Assembly: GCA_019416425.1 (NCBI GenBank)
Contig: DXXK01000016.1
Location: 3,264-67,263, forward strand
DNA length: 64,000 nucleotides
DNA from: Bacteroidales bacterium
GTDB taxonomy: Bacteria > Bacteroidota > Bacteroidia > Bacteroidales > Muribaculaceae
Reading direction: 5' to 3'
In this document: positions 1 through 10,500 of the stretch, piece by piece
Layout: every line of letters starts with the position of its first letter
Position numbering within the stretch: the stretch's first letter is position 1
Notes under the pieces: model-generated
What the model saw: the letters and a program-made list of their open reading frames with translations, nothing else
Database searches by the model: none
What the model was told of the DNA's origin: nothing
Program-made: the position numbers and the translations under genes

Positions 1-1
1 C

Positions 2-337
2 GTCGGCAAGCGCGACGGAACTCCTGACTCTTCCCGGTCCTCCAGCTCCCGGGATTACAGTTATGATTTCGGGAAAATACGTCCCGGCATCAAGACGGTG
101 CATACGTTCCGTCTGGAGAATACGGGCGCAGACACCCTTCGGATCGAGGAAGTCCTGACATCATGCGAATGTACCGAAGCCACGGTATCGTCTCGATATA
201 TAGCTCCCGGCAGTCGTTACGATGTCACGGTGACCTTCCGGGATACCGTCAAGGGGAAGTTCACTCGGGAAGTCCTCCTGAAGTATATCGGGATTGATAA
301 TGATAAAATCTTTGAGATTTCGGGAGAGATATTGTAA
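2..337 (+). CDS. DUF1573 protein, C-terminal part (5' end outside window)
   Basis: The reading frame is open from the window edge to a stop at 337, so only the C-terminal part is visible. The residues match the DUF1573 pattern of Bacteroidetes: YDFGKIRPGIKTVHTFRLEN, then CECTEATVS and a TVTFRDTVKGKF-type strand. This is an immunoglobulin-like fold usually found on secreted or lipid-anchored proteins. The family's function is not known. A GTG at 98 could be read as a start, but it lies inside the conserved domain, so it was not used. The gene is 92 bp upstream of an NVEALA peptide gene in the same direction and may belong to the same locus. Confidence 0.8.
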   Translation, partial: VGKRDGTPDSSRSSSSRDYSYDFGKIRPGIKTVHTFRLENTGADTLRIEEVLTSCECTEATVSSRYIAPGSRYDVTVTFRDTVKGKFTREVLLKYIGIDNDKIFEISGEIL

Positions 338-429
338 TTTGTATATAATTGATCGCATGTGTGATGATTAAAGGGACTCTGTCAACACCATGTGAAAACA
401 ATAACAATAAGAGTCTCAAGATAATTTAG

Positions 430-711
430 ATGAAGAAAAAATCAGTAATCGTCGCAATGGCGTTCGCGGCACTCGCTGCCGCAGGCATCGCCGTTGCCGA
501 CAGTAACCACTCCGGCCTCTCGGATGTCCAGCTGGCAAACATCGAGGCGCTGTCAAATGGCGAAAACTATGAGGCGAAGAAATATAAATGTTACACATCG
601 TTTAAGTACGAAACAGGATCCCTTGTTGTAAATTGCTTGAACTGTTCGTTCTTGCAAAATTATACAGACTCATTTTGGAACCTCCATGATTACTGCTACC
701 GCAAGGGTTAA
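430..711 (+). CDS. NVEALA-type small secreted peptide precursor
   Basis: This is a 93-residue protein with a basic N-terminus and an alanine-rich hydrophobic stretch (residues about 6-23, ending AVADS), which is a clear signal peptide. It is followed by LSDVQLANIEALSNGE, the NVEALA signature in the variant form NIEALS. The C-terminal half holds four cysteines (C-x14-C-x2-C-x15-C), suggesting disulfides in the exported form. NVEALA proteins are short Bacteroidetes proteins of unknown role, commonly encoded next to six-bladed beta-propeller lipoproteins, exactly as here. The gene sits between the DUF1573 gene and the propeller gene, with 270 bp before the latter. The family call is firm; the function is unknown. 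Confidence 0.82.
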   Translation: MKKKSVIVAMAFAALAAAGIAVADSNHSGLSDVQLANIEALSNGENYEAKKYKCYTSFKYETGSLVVNCLNCSFLQNYTDSFWNLHDYCYRKG

Positions 712-981
712 GCGTTCAAGAGATCTTGTGATAAAGCTAAATAATCACAGCAAATAACAGAAAGATTCAAGAACATGAAAGCGAAAGCCTTTAGATTTTT
801 CTTTTAAGGAGTTACAAATCTCTTTAGGAAGACAGATTTATGCGGCATGAGTAAAAGCTTTGTTTTCATGTTCGAATCTATTGGGATGATATAAAATTAT
901 TGTAGGAACTAAATAACCCTGTAATCGATTTAAAAAGGTCAGTAAAGTTTGATTAACGAACCTAACATTGTTAATAACAGT
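712..981. other. Non-coding gap before the 14-kb operon
   Basis: These 270 AT-rich bases hold no convincing gene. An in-frame TTG at 949 would lengthen the next gene by 11 residues, but the ATG at 982 gives a proper lipoprotein signal and is preferred. Any operon promoter should lie here, but I see no good pair of TTTG and TAnnTTTG boxes. Confidence 0.4.
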
Positions 982-2076
982 ATGAAAGTTCTATATAAAC
1001 TATTGGAAGTAATCCTGTTTCTTTTTGGAGTCATATCCTGTTCAAAGGAATCCAAGTATGTTGAATACGGACAGGTCAGCTTCATCGACAAGTTTCCTAA
1101 GGAGATAACTCTTAAGGAGCAGAAGCCGTATATGTCTAACTTGATTGGCACACTTGACATAGTTGGACTTGACTCCGTCATCGTTTTGCTGAACTGGGAG
1201 TCGCCTTACCTCTCTGCATACTCGGCTAATTCAGGTAACCCATTGGGACGTTTTGTGAAACAGGGGCAAGGCCCGGGGGAAGTCAGCGACCTCCCTGCTA
1301 ATCTATCACTGACACGCAAAGAGAATGACATCATTCTTCGTTTCTCAGATTCAAATGAACTGAAGTATTTCAACCTGAACCTGACAAAGACGTTGGTTGA
1401 AGACCGGGAAATGTACGACACCATCAAAACATCGAGACTGTTTAGAGAGGCTAAGGACATTATACCCTTGTCGGAAACCGACACTATTATATATCATCAT
1501 ACGTTCAACGGTGAAGGCGAATTATGTGGCAACATACCTATAAGGCTGGTCAGAAACGGTGTCGAGAATATGATTACTAATCTAAGGTATCGAGAGGGGG
1601 GATTTGACGGTATTGGATTCAATACAGTGACTTTCGTGACCGCGTACAATCCCAGATGCGGAATCGTGGCCGAAGCGATGACCAAGATGAATCAGATCAA
1701 TCTTTACTCCGTCAAGGACACGACATTCCGAAAGACGGTATGTGTCGGCAAGGAACTTGACGATGCTGCCGAGGAATATGCTAAAAACCTCAAGGACTGG
1801 AAGGTATGCTATCAGCAGGTGCAGCCGGTCGGCGACGGATTCGCGGCCCTCAGGCTGGAGAACGTCACCTCGGAGATATTTGACGAGGAGAATTTCGAAG
1901 CCTCGCTCCAGTTCTTCAGCTGTACGGGCGATCCTCTGCTTGAGATTAAGATCCCATTCACAGTCAACTCCTTCTTCATTGACGGCAGCGGCATACTCTA
2001 TCTGTTCACACGTATGGGCGACAGCGAGTCCATATACCAGTACGAGGTGCCTGAAATCAAGAAGCTCGCAAGTTGA
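982..2076 (+). CDS. Six-bladed beta-propeller lipoprotein (DUF4934/DUF5128-like)
   Basis: This 364-residue protein starts with a type II signal peptide (hydrophobic residues about 3-18, then Ser19-Cys20), so it should be lipid-anchored. The body resembles the Bacteroidetes six-bladed propeller family: it has the typical opening IGTLDIVGLDSVIVL, the blade sequence GRFVKQGQGPGEVSD (the GxGPGE motif is characteristic) and a closing blade of the form FFIDGSGILYLFTRMG. Such proteins usually accompany NVEALA peptides, and one is encoded 270 bp upstream. It is the first gene of the tight operon; the next gene starts 1 bp after its stop. The ligand or partner is not known. Confidence 0.82.
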   Translation: MKVLYKLLEVILFLFGVISCSKESKYVEYGQVSFIDKFPKEITLKEQKPYMSNLIGTLDIVGLDSVIVLLNWESPYLSAYSANSGNPLGRFVKQGQGPGEVSDLPANLSLTRKENDIILRFSDSNELKYFNLNLTKTLVEDREMYDTIKTSRLFREAKDIIPLSETDTIIYHHTFNGEGELCGNIPIRLVRNGVENMITNLRYREGGFDGIGFNTVTFVTAYNPRCGIVAEAMTKMNQINLYSVKDTTFRKTVCVGKELDDAAEEYAKNLKDWKVCYQQVQPVGDGFAALRLENVTSEIFDEENFEASLQFFSCTGDPLLEIKIPFTVNSFFIDGSGILYLFTRMGDSESIYQYEVPEIKKLAS

Positions 2077-2077
2077 T

Positions 2078-4048
2078 ATGACTTTAGGCCGATTCAGATT
2101 GTTGTTGTCGTGCGTCCCGCTGCTGTCAGTGGCGGGATGCTCAAACGCACCCATGCCTGGATTCCTTGAGTATGCACTCAATGCTGCAGGACCGAACCGC
2201 GCCAAGATGGAACGGGTACTTGAACATTATGAAGCCAGTCCGGAGAAACTTGCCGCAGCCCGGTACCTGATATCTGCCATGCCGTTCCACGGGACCAGAC
2301 AAGGCCCTGGATTGGACCGATACCGCGAGTATTACGCCATGTTCTCGAAGTCCGGTATCGACGCGCTGCCCGTCGTGGATTCGTTGCAGAAACTTCCGGA
2401 TGCCTTCTCGGCCGACCGACTTAAACTGTCACTCGATATCAACGACATATCCGATGAGTATCTGATCCACCACATAGACCGCTCGTTCCGGACGCGTGAC
2501 AACACCCCCTGGGGCAGACAGGTTGATTTCGACATGTTCCTCAGGTATGTGCTTCCGTACCGTATCAAGAACGAGGAGCCGGAAGCGTGGCTCGACTCGC
2601 TGGACAGGGAATGGATTCCGGTACGCGACAGTCTTGCCGCGATTCCCGAGATGCGGGACCCGGTCAAGGTCGCTCTTGCCGTAGCTAAGAAATGGAATGA
2701 AAAGGAATTCCACTGGACAGGCAAACTGCCCGAAGGCCCCGGAATCGGGGTAAGTGCCGTAACCGGGAAGGCCGGGACATGCCTTGAGTTCGCCCACGGA
2801 CTGATCTATCTGCTGCGATGGTTCGGACTCCCCGTCACCATCGATATGGTGAGCGTGCGCGGCACAAACAACTCTCGTCATTTCTGGCCTGTGATGCCGA
2901 GTGCGAACGGCACCGTGATGGTGGCCGCTACCGAATATCCCGAGTTCGTCAGCGTTCCTGGATTCGACATTTATGCCGCCAAGATCTATCGGTCGGAATT
3001 CGGCATCAATAAGGATTACCTGAGGTTCGCACGGGAGGGAACGGAGTTGCCGCCGCAGTTCGCGGTGCCGCTGATCCGTGACGTGACCGCCGATTACTAT
3101 GCCGACAGGAAACGCTGTTTCGACCTTACGTTCGAGCTGGACGACTCGGATGACGGCCCGGTGCTGCTCGGCATGTCGCGTTACCGCGACTGGCTGCCTG
3201 TCGACATTGTGTATCCCAAGGATGGAAAGGCCACGTTCCGGAATGTGCGCGGCGGCGTGGTCGCCGTGGCCGGAAGGATGAAGAACGGGCGGCTACAGCC
3301 AATCACGCCTCCTTGCGTGGTGGATTCCTTAACCGGTGGGTTGCGTGCCATCGTGCCCTCCGGTGAGAAACACCGGATCACCCTCTATTCCAAATTCACT
3401 GTCGACAGATACAACAGTGATTTCGTGGAACGTCTGGCGGGAGGCAGGATAGAGGGAGCCAACCGCAAGGACTTCGCGGATGCCGTTATCCTCCACACCA
3501 TCCGGGAATACCCCTACCGTAAATTCTGTGTCGCAGGGCTCGACTCCACAGCCGGACCGTTCAGGTATGTACGATACATCGGTGCGGATTCCACATGGTG
3601 CGACATCTCGGAGCTGTCGCTCTATGCCTCGGCGGCCGACACCGTTCCGTTGACCGGCGACGCCTTCGGCACTCCGGGACTGCCCGATGACGCAGGACTC
3701 CATCTGCCTCGCTTCGCATGGGACGGCAACACGTTGACGTCATTCCACGCCGAGACTCCCTCCGGAGGGTGGACGGCTGTCGACCTCGGCAGGCCCCGTC
3801 ATATCTCAAAGGCCGTCTACACCGGCCGGAACCGCGACAACTACATCAACCGGGGAACGGTATATGAACTCTTCTGGTACGACAACGGCCGGTGGATCTC
3901 GGCCGGGAAAAGAAAAGCCGAGGCGGACAGTGTGGTTTTCGAGGTGCCCGTGGGAGCGCTATATTATCTCAAAGGCCATGGTGGCGGAAAACAGGAACGT
4001 ATCTTCGAATATGATTCCCGACGGTGTCCGCCGCAGATATGGTGGTAG
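2078..4048 (+). CDS. Transglutaminase-like lipoprotein with discoidin-type C-terminus
   Basis: The start at 2078 (MTLGRF) is 1 bp after the previous stop and gives a lipoprotein signal with SVAGC (Cys21); the frame is open further upstream but only as overlap. The protein has 656 residues. A transglutaminase/cysteine-peptidase-like core is visible as KAGTCLEFAHGLIYLLR with Cys235 and SRHFWPVM with His268, spaced as in bacterial transglutaminase-like domains. The last 120 or so residues (DAGLHLPRFAWDGNTLTSF, GGWTAVDLGRP) look like an F5/8 type C (discoidin) module, often sugar-binding. Whether it cross-links, cleaves or only binds cannot be told from sequence. The operon context links it to the NVEALA/propeller pair. 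Confidence 0.75.
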   Translation: MTLGRFRLLLSCVPLLSVAGCSNAPMPGFLEYALNAAGPNRAKMERVLEHYEASPEKLAAARYLISAMPFHGTRQGPGLDRYREYYAMFSKSGIDALPVVDSLQKLPDAFSADRLKLSLDINDISDEYLIHHIDRSFRTRDNTPWGRQVDFDMFLRYVLPYRIKNEEPEAWLDSLDREWIPVRDSLAAIPEMRDPVKVALAVAKKWNEKEFHWTGKLPEGPGIGVSAVTGKAGTCLEFAHGLIYLLRWFGLPVTIDMVSVRGTNNSRHFWPVMPSANGTVMVAATEYPEFVSVPGFDIYAAKIYRSEFGINKDYLRFAREGTELPPQFAVPLIRDVTADYYADRKRCFDLTFELDDSDDGPVLLGMSRYRDWLPVDIVYPKDGKATFRNVRGGVVAVAGRMKNGRLQPITPPCVVDSLTGGLRAIVPSGEKHRITLYSKFTVDRYNSDFVERLAGGRIEGANRKDFADAVILHTIREYPYRKFCVAGLDSTAGPFRYVRYIGADSTWCDISELSLYASAADTVPLTGDAFGTPGLPDDAGLHLPRFAWDGNTLTSFHAETPSGGWTAVDLGRPRHISKAVYTGRNRDNYINRGTVYELFWYDNGRWISAGKRKAEADSVVFEVPVGALYYLKGHGGGKQERIFEYDSRRCPPQIWW

Positions 4049-4063
4049 CTCAAACCATGCAGT

Positions 4064-5011
4064 ATGAGGAAACGGACTGTGTACAAGTGGCTGTCGAGGG
4101 GTGCGGATGCCGTGATCTGCATCTTCCTGCTGCTGTTGGCCTGGATTCTGGTCCAGGTGGTGTTCGTTGCCTCGTTCACGATACCGTCGGACAGCATGAC
4201 GCCGACCGTACGGCCCGGCGACCGGATTCTGGTGAACAAGCTTGTGGCCGGCGGACGGATCTTCAATATGTGCCGTCCGTTGAGATACGAGCGGTTCAGC
4301 GTCCACAGGCTTCCCGGTCTCGGCAAGTTGCGGCGAGACGACGCGGTTGTCTTCAATTTCCCACACCGGCATGATTGGGACAGCGTGGGTATGGACGTGA
4401 ACATGTATTATCTCAAGAGGCTTGTGGCGCTTCCGGGCGACACTGTCCGGATCCGCAACGGCATGACCTATGTCATGGAATGGTCCGGGAATCCCTCCGG
4501 TACCGATCTCCCAAGAACGACTCCTCATGGTTACCTGCCCGGGCAGCGGAGGATGATGGAGATGATTCGCCGATACGCGCGGATGGAGTCCGATACCTCT
4601 AAATGGCCCATCGTGATGCGGGCGTTTCCCAATGACTCCGCCGTGAACTGGACGATAAGCGAATTCGGACCTCTGTTCATTCCCGGAAGGGGGTTGTCCA
4701 TACGGCTCAATCCCCGCAATGTGCTGATATATGGACGCTACATTGAGTATGAGACAGGGGAGAAGCCGGTGCCGGACAACACGGGGGACTATTTCATCAA
4801 CGGACTGGGGAAAGTCGCGGAGTATACTTTCCGCGAGAACTACTATTTCACGCAAGGGGACAACAGTTCCGACTCGCGCGACTCGCGGTACTGGGGTCTG
4901 CTGCCGGAACACTGCATCGTGGGTAAGGCCGCGATGATATGGGATTCCAAGTCAAGAACAACAGGAGAGAGAAGATGGGAAAGGATAGGCAGGAATCTGG
5001 CACTGCGATGA
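4064..5011 (+). CDS. lepB: Type I signal peptidase
   Basis: This 315-residue membrane peptidase removes signal peptides on the outer face of the inner membrane. One N-terminal transmembrane segment (residues about 15-37) is followed by the catalytic serine motif IPSDSM (Ser44), the lysine motif YYLKRLVALPGDTV (Lys118) and the C-terminal box GDNSSDSRDSRYWG (from about 265). All three are intact, so it should be active. A long insert between the lysine motif and the last box is usual in Bacteroidetes homologues. It lies 15 bp after the transglutaminase gene and its stop overlaps the next start (ATGA). Its place inside an accessory operon suggests a second, dedicated enzyme rather than the housekeeping one, which is inference. 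Confidence 0.9.
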   Translation: MRKRTVYKWLSRGADAVICIFLLLLAWILVQVVFVASFTIPSDSMTPTVRPGDRILVNKLVAGGRIFNMCRPLRYERFSVHRLPGLGKLRRDDAVVFNFPHRHDWDSVGMDVNMYYLKRLVALPGDTVRIRNGMTYVMEWSGNPSGTDLPRTTPHGYLPGQRRMMEMIRRYARMESDTSKWPIVMRAFPNDSAVNWTISEFGPLFIPGRGLSIRLNPRNVLIYGRYIEYETGEKPVPDNTGDYFINGLGKVAEYTFRENYYFTQGDNSSDSRDSRYWGLLPEHCIVGKAAMIWDSKSRTTGERRWERIGRNLALR

Positions 5012-6375
5012 AGTTGATGGAGTCGGCGCTCTGCATAGTGTCCATGGCGATTGTCACCGCCATCGGGGATGCCGAGGCGGTGAGGGGCATACTGCAGCTC
5101 ATCGGGCATCAGCCGTCACGGCATGCGCTGTATGCCGTGACGGGATCTTTCTACAATCCCGGACCATATGGATGCCTGCTGGGCCTGTCATTTGTAACGG
5201 CGTTTGCATTGGCGGGAACCCACGGACTCGATACAAACGCGAGAGTAGAGAAAGCGTTACGGCTGTATGGGTTCGGTTCCATGCTTGTCATCATGGCTCC
5301 GTTGGCCGCGTCGATGAGCCGTACCGGGTGGATAGCTGCCTTGGTTGGCTGCTCACTGAACCGGCTTCTTAGACGCTATGCCGTCAGGAATGGAAATAAG
5401 GATACCGGGACAAACCGGTGCTCCGCAAGAACTCGTTTGACATGGGTCCTGATTTCGTTGACGGCAGTCGTGGTGTCAGGGGGATTATACGCGGTGAAGG
5501 TCCGGTCGGCCCAGGGCCGCTTCCTGATATGGAAATGCGGGATGAAGGCCGCGCTCCACGCACCTCTCCGGGGTGTCGGCGAGAAATATGCGATCGGCGC
5601 CTATGGAGAGGCCCAGGAGCAATATTTCCGGTCCGGTACAGGATCCGAGGCAGAGATAATGGCAGCGGGCTCGCCGGAGTATTTCTTCAACGAATACCTG
5701 CACATTGCCGTGGCCTACGGAATTCCGGCCTCGGCAGGATTCGTGGCGTTGCTTGTCTTTGCGTTTACCAATGCCGCTAAAGCAAAGGCATATGGAGCCG
5801 CTGCCGGTGTCGTAGCCCTGGCAATCGTCTGCATGGCCTCCTATCCCTTCGAATCCCGGCTGTGGGTGGCGACGGCATGCTGTCTGGTGACGGGAGCGCT
5901 GGCAGCGCCCGGACTCCAGGGAAGATGGTCCATGACGATTCGATGGCTGGCTGTCGTGTCGGCGATATTGACGGCATGGCATGTTTGCTCAGCCCTGAAA
6001 TCCCGCGACCTGAACGAGACCCGGCGTCTTTTCGAATACGGGCGTTCGCTTCAGAAAGAAGGACGTTACGGAGAATCGCAGAAAGTGCTGGCTATGGCAA
6101 TGAAACAATGCTCCGATTACATGATTCCGGCATTGATGTCGAAGAATGCGGACGCCATGGGCGACACGGCTACGGCCAGACAACTCTTGGAGAAGGCTGT
6201 GTGGAGATGTCCGGCAAGGATGTATCCACGTTATCTGCTGATGCTGCATTACGGAAACTGCGGCGACACTGTCCGGATGAGGCTGCAGGCCCGCGGGATT
6301 CTTGACATGCCTGTCAAAGTCCACTCCACGGCAACCTCTGAAATGAGACAGGCGGCACACTTATTGTTGAACTGA
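5008..6375 (+). CDS. O-antigen ligase/polymerase-like membrane protein with TPR tail
   Basis: The start at 5008 overlaps the lepB stop (ATGA), implying coupled translation; in-frame upstream starts would only extend into lepB. The protein has 455 residues with about eight to nine hydrophobic segments. GSFYNPGPYGCLLG followed by MSRTGWIAALVG resembles the Wzy_C / O-antigen ligase pattern, with a periplasmic loop near the middle. After the last membrane segment (about residue 330), repeated helical pairs (RRLFEYGRSLQKEGRYGES, MGDTATARQLLEKAVWRCP) form tetratricopeptide repeats. Relatives transfer or polymerise surface glycans, and some act on protein acceptors. The substrate here is unknown. 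Confidence 0.7.
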   Translation: MKLMESALCIVSMAIVTAIGDAEAVRGILQLIGHQPSRHALYAVTGSFYNPGPYGCLLGLSFVTAFALAGTHGLDTNARVEKALRLYGFGSMLVIMAPLAASMSRTGWIAALVGCSLNRLLRRYAVRNGNKDTGTNRCSARTRLTWVLISLTAVVVSGGLYAVKVRSAQGRFLIWKCGMKAALHAPLRGVGEKYAIGAYGEAQEQYFRSGTGSEAEIMAAGSPEYFFNEYLHIAVAYGIPASAGFVALLVFAFTNAAKAKAYGAAAGVVALAIVCMASYPFESRLWVATACCLVTGALAAPGLQGRWSMTIRWLAVVSAILTAWHVCSALKSRDLNETRRLFEYGRSLQKEGRYGESQKVLAMAMKQCSDYMIPALMSKNADAMGDTATARQLLEKAVWRCPARMYPRYLLMLHYGNCGDTVRMRLQARGILDMPVKVHSTATSEMRQAAHLLLN

Positions 6376-6393
6376 AGATTGACAACTGACAAC

Positions 6394-7512
6394 ATGAACG
6401 GTATGATAGATATAGGAAAAATCATCACTATACTGAAACTGGCGTCAACGGCGGCACTGCTGGCCGCCGCGGCCGCTTCCTGTTCCGATGCAAAGGATGC
6501 GGTCGGCATGAAGGCCGGACGCACCACCGAGCCCAAGGGGAAGACCGCCAGAGTGGCCGAGGTCACGGTGGCGGAGGCAGTGGAGACCGGGTTCGACCAT
6601 GAGCTGATGAGCAACGGCAAGGTCAGCGGACATGAACAGGCCGAGCTTCGGTTTGACGGCAGCGATGTGATTACGGCCGTATATGTCCGCAACGGACAGA
6701 ACGTGCGCAAGGGACAGAAACTTGCCGCTATGGACTCGTTCGGAATCGCCTCGGACCTGGAGAAGGCCCGAACCGCCCTGGCCAAGGCCGAGCTTGACAT
6801 GAAGGACGCCCTGATCGGCCAGGGATACGACCCCGACAATATGGAAGGAGTGCCGCAGAATGTGCTGAGGCTGGCCAAGCTCCGCAGCGGATACACCGAT
6901 GCCGAGCAGTCAATCGGCACGTTGACGCGCCGGATGGAGCGCACGGTAATGACAGCACCCTTCGACGGGACGGTAGCTGACCTGACCGGAAAGGCCTTCA
7001 GCCGGCCTGACGGGTCGAAACCGGTGATGAGGGTCATAGGCGGCAGCAAGGATGTGGTGTTCACCATCCTTGAGAACGAACTCAGGGCGGTGCGCCAGGG
7101 GGATGGGGTGGAAGTGGTGCCCTATGCCACAGGAGAGACATACCGAGGCAGGATATCGGAAATAAATCCTGTCGTGGACGAGAACGGCCTCGTTACGGTC
7201 ACCGCATCCGTGGCTTCGGCCCGGGGACTGTATGACGGAATGAACGTGCGCGTCAGCGTGAAGAAGGATATGGGTCGGCAATTGGTGGTACCGAAGTCGG
7301 CAGTGGTGCTCCGTACGGGACGCCAGGTGGTGTTCACACTCTCGGACGACGGCGGCAAGGCAATATGGAACTATGTCACCACTGGACTGGAGAACATGAC
7401 GCAGTACACCGTTACCGAGGGACTGAAACCGGGAGCCAGGGTGATAGTCAGCGGCAATGCCGAACTTGCACATGAGTCCCCGGTCCGGGTGAAGGCCACA
7501 GATAACCGATAA
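6394..7512 (+). CDS. RND efflux periplasmic adaptor (HlyD/AcrA family) lipoprotein
   Basis: The start chosen is the ATG at 6394; a TTG at 6379 is in frame but weaker. The 372-residue protein has a lipoprotein signal ending AAAAASC (Cys30), then the biotinyl/lipoyl-like hairpin half GKVSGHEQAELRFDGSDVITAVYVRNGQNVRKGQKLAAM, a short alpha-helical hairpin, the second lipoyl half MTAPFDGTVADLTGK, and beta-barrel and membrane-proximal domains (VVPKSAVVLRTGRQVVFTLS). This is the standard adaptor that joins an inner-membrane RND pump to a TolC channel. It is the only adaptor in an operon that encodes two RND pumps. Confidence 0.9.
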   Translation: MNGMIDIGKIITILKLASTAALLAAAAASCSDAKDAVGMKAGRTTEPKGKTARVAEVTVAEAVETGFDHELMSNGKVSGHEQAELRFDGSDVITAVYVRNGQNVRKGQKLAAMDSFGIASDLEKARTALAKAELDMKDALIGQGYDPDNMEGVPQNVLRLAKLRSGYTDAEQSIGTLTRRMERTVMTAPFDGTVADLTGKAFSRPDGSKPVMRVIGGSKDVVFTILENELRAVRQGDGVEVVPYATGETYRGRISEINPVVDENGLVTVTASVASARGLYDGMNVRVSVKKDMGRQLVVPKSAVVLRTGRQVVFTLSDDGGKAIWNYVTTGLENMTQYTVTEGLKPGARVIVSGNAELAHESPVRVKATDNR

Positions 7513-7525
7513 GCTGCTGCCGATT

Positions 7526-10500
7526 ATGGTCAAGTTCCTGTTAGACCGTCCCGTCGCGGTGATCATGAGTTTCCTGGCGTTCGTGATCCTCGGTGTCGTG
7601 ACCTATTTCTCGATTCCCGTATCACTGTTGCCGGACATTGACATCCCGCGCATTACGGTGCGTATCAGTGGCGATGACATGTCGGCGCGTGAGCTGGAGA
7701 ACACGGCAACCTCGCACGTCAGACGTCAGTTGCAGCAGGTGGCCGGTGTCTCGGAGATCAGGTCCGTGACACGTGACGGCTCGGCCGTGATATACATGGA
7801 CTTCGACTACGGCGTGGACATGGACCTGGCGTTCATCGACGCCAACGAGAAGGTGGACGCGGCCATGAACAGCCTGCCGCGCGAGATGCCGCGGCCCAAG
7901 GTAATAAAGTCCAACGTGACCGATATCCCGGCCATGTATATGAACCTGACCCTTAGGAATGGCGATGGCGAGGACAACGAGGAGGAGTTCCTGCGGATGG
8001 CCTGGACCGCCGACAACACCCTGCGCAGGATTCTGGAACAGCTTCCGGAGGTGGCGATGGTGGACATATCGGGCGTGCCGGAGCTTACGCTTGCTATCAG
8101 CCCGGACAGGGACAGGATGAAGTCCGCGGGAATCACCGACGCCGACATTACCACGCTGCTGCAGCGGTCCAACTCCACCCCGGGGTCAATGACCGTGCGT
8201 GACGGATACTACGAATACAACATATCCGTATCCAACTCCCTCGCGTCCGCATCCGATGTGGCCGCGCTTCAGCTGTCGCATTCCGGCAGGATGATACGCC
8301 TCGGCGATATCGCGGACATACGCCTGACACAGAAAACCCCTGCGGGACTGGCCTACTACAACGGGCGCCGGGCCGTGTCGCTGGCCGTGGTCAAGCAGAA
8401 CGAGGAGCATATCGACGGTCTTCGGAAAGCTCTGCAGAGGGTGACGGAGGAGTTTGCCGATCGGTTCCCGGACTATGAGCTGTCCGTGAGCCGCGACCAG
8501 ACACAGCTGCTGGACGCAACCATGTCAAGCCTGATTCAGAATCTGGCGCTCGGTCTCATACTTGTGTTCATCGTGACGGCAGTCTTTCTGGGCGACCTAA
8601 GGACGCCCTTCGTGATCGGAATCTCGATTATGGTGGCTCTGGCCCTGACCTCGCTGATGTTCTATCTGTTCGGGGTCTCCCTCAATATCGTGTCGGTGTC
8701 AGGTCTGATACTGGCTGTAGGCATGATGATCGACAACTCGGTCATCGTGACGGAAAACATCACGCAGTACCGCGCCAAGGGACTCGGACTGCGTGACGCG
8801 TGCGCCGGAGGCACATCGGAGATGATAACCCCGTTGCTAAGCTCCACCCTCACCACTGTGGCTGTCTTCGTGCCGCTGATATTCATGAGCGGTATCGCCG
8901 GCGCGATATTCGCCGACCAGGCTTTCTCCATCACGGTCGGTCTGGCCATGTCGTATGTGGCCGGTATCGCACTGCTCCCCGTTCTGTACCGCCTGTTCTT
9001 CACGGACCGTAAGGGGAACGAGCGTCAGCTAAGACAGACAATAAGGCTGGATGACGCGCTCGACCGTCTGTACGGCCGGATATACGCACGTATGTTCCGG
9101 CGTAAATGGCTATGGCTGCTGGCCTCTGTCCTGACAATACCGGCAGCAATCCTGCTGTTCGTCTCCCTCAGGACGGAGAAGATCCCGGCCATCGAGCATT
9201 CCGAGGCCATGGCAAGGATTGAATGGAATGAACCGGTGGACGTGGCTGAGAACGCACGCCGGACAGCTGAGGTGTCTGCGGCTGTCTTGCCCGGAAGTCT
9301 GGAGAACTCCGCTGCCATCGGTGTCCAGGACTATCTTCTGGACAACGGCGGCGATCTCGCGGCCGACGAGGCAGAACTTTATTTCCGAACGGATTCCCCG
9401 GAATCAGTCAATGTTGTCCGTGACTCCCTGAGGCTTGCCGTGGAAACTGCATATCCGAAAGCCTCGGTCAGCTTCTATGCTCCGGACAATGTATTCGAAA
9501 AAATATTCGCGTCGACTGCGCCCGACCTGGAAGTAAGGCTCTTCCCCAAGGAACGGCAGATCGTACCCTCTCCGCAGGAATTCAGGGGCGTCCGCGATGC
9601 GTTTGCCGGGAACGTCGGTGTCCCCACCTCCGAACCTGCCACACGCGTACAGACCGATATCGTCCCCGACCGTGACAGAATCGCGCTGTACAACGTCAAT
9701 CCATCCGAATTGGACCAGGCGCTTGCCTCGGCCTTCCGTGACAGGGAAGTCACGACCTTACGTACCTCGGAACGCTATATCCCCATAACCATGCAGACAG
9801 CCGGCCATTCCCTGACGTCAACACTCAATTCCATCTTTGTACGGTCCAATGGACCTGAAGCGGACCATATGGAGTCACGGGAGGGAATGATTCCTGTATC
9901 ACGCCTGGTCAGCCTGGGAGAGTCGGCCGATTTCAAGGAAATAACCGCAGGAAAGAACGGCGAGTATCTGTCGCTGGGCTACGACCGAGTCCCTGATCCA
10001 GGCGCGGCCGCAAGGGAAATCACCGCCACGCTGAGGACAGTTCCTGACTGGGACGGAGAGCTTGGTGGCGCATGGTTCTCATCGCGCGGGATGATCAGGG
10101 AAATGATCGTGATTCTGGCTGTGTCGCTGGTGATGATGTACTTTATACTGTGCGCCCAGTTCGAAAGCTTCACGCAGCCGCTGATCGTGCTGTTCGAGAT
10201 TCCGGTGGACACGGCATTCGCGTTGCTGGCGTTGAAACTTACCGGAAATTCGCTCAACATAATGTCGGCCATCGGAATTGTGGTAACCTGTGGAATCGTG
10301 GTGAATGACTCGATACTGAAACTGGACGCCATCAACACATTGCGGCGTCAGGGGATGCCTCTGCTCCGGGCCATCCACACGGCCGGTGTGCGGAGGATCC
10401 GCCCGATATTGATGACCTCGCTCACCACAATCATCGCGATGGTCCCGATGCTCTTCACCGACGACCTGGGCAGCCTGCTGCAGCGTCCGTTGGCCATCGC

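Noticed and set aside
1742..2077. Upstream extension of the transglutaminase-like gene by 112 codons
   Set aside because: It overlaps the propeller gene completely and encodes Arg/Ser-rich sequence; the ATG at 2078 gives a proper lipoprotein signal.
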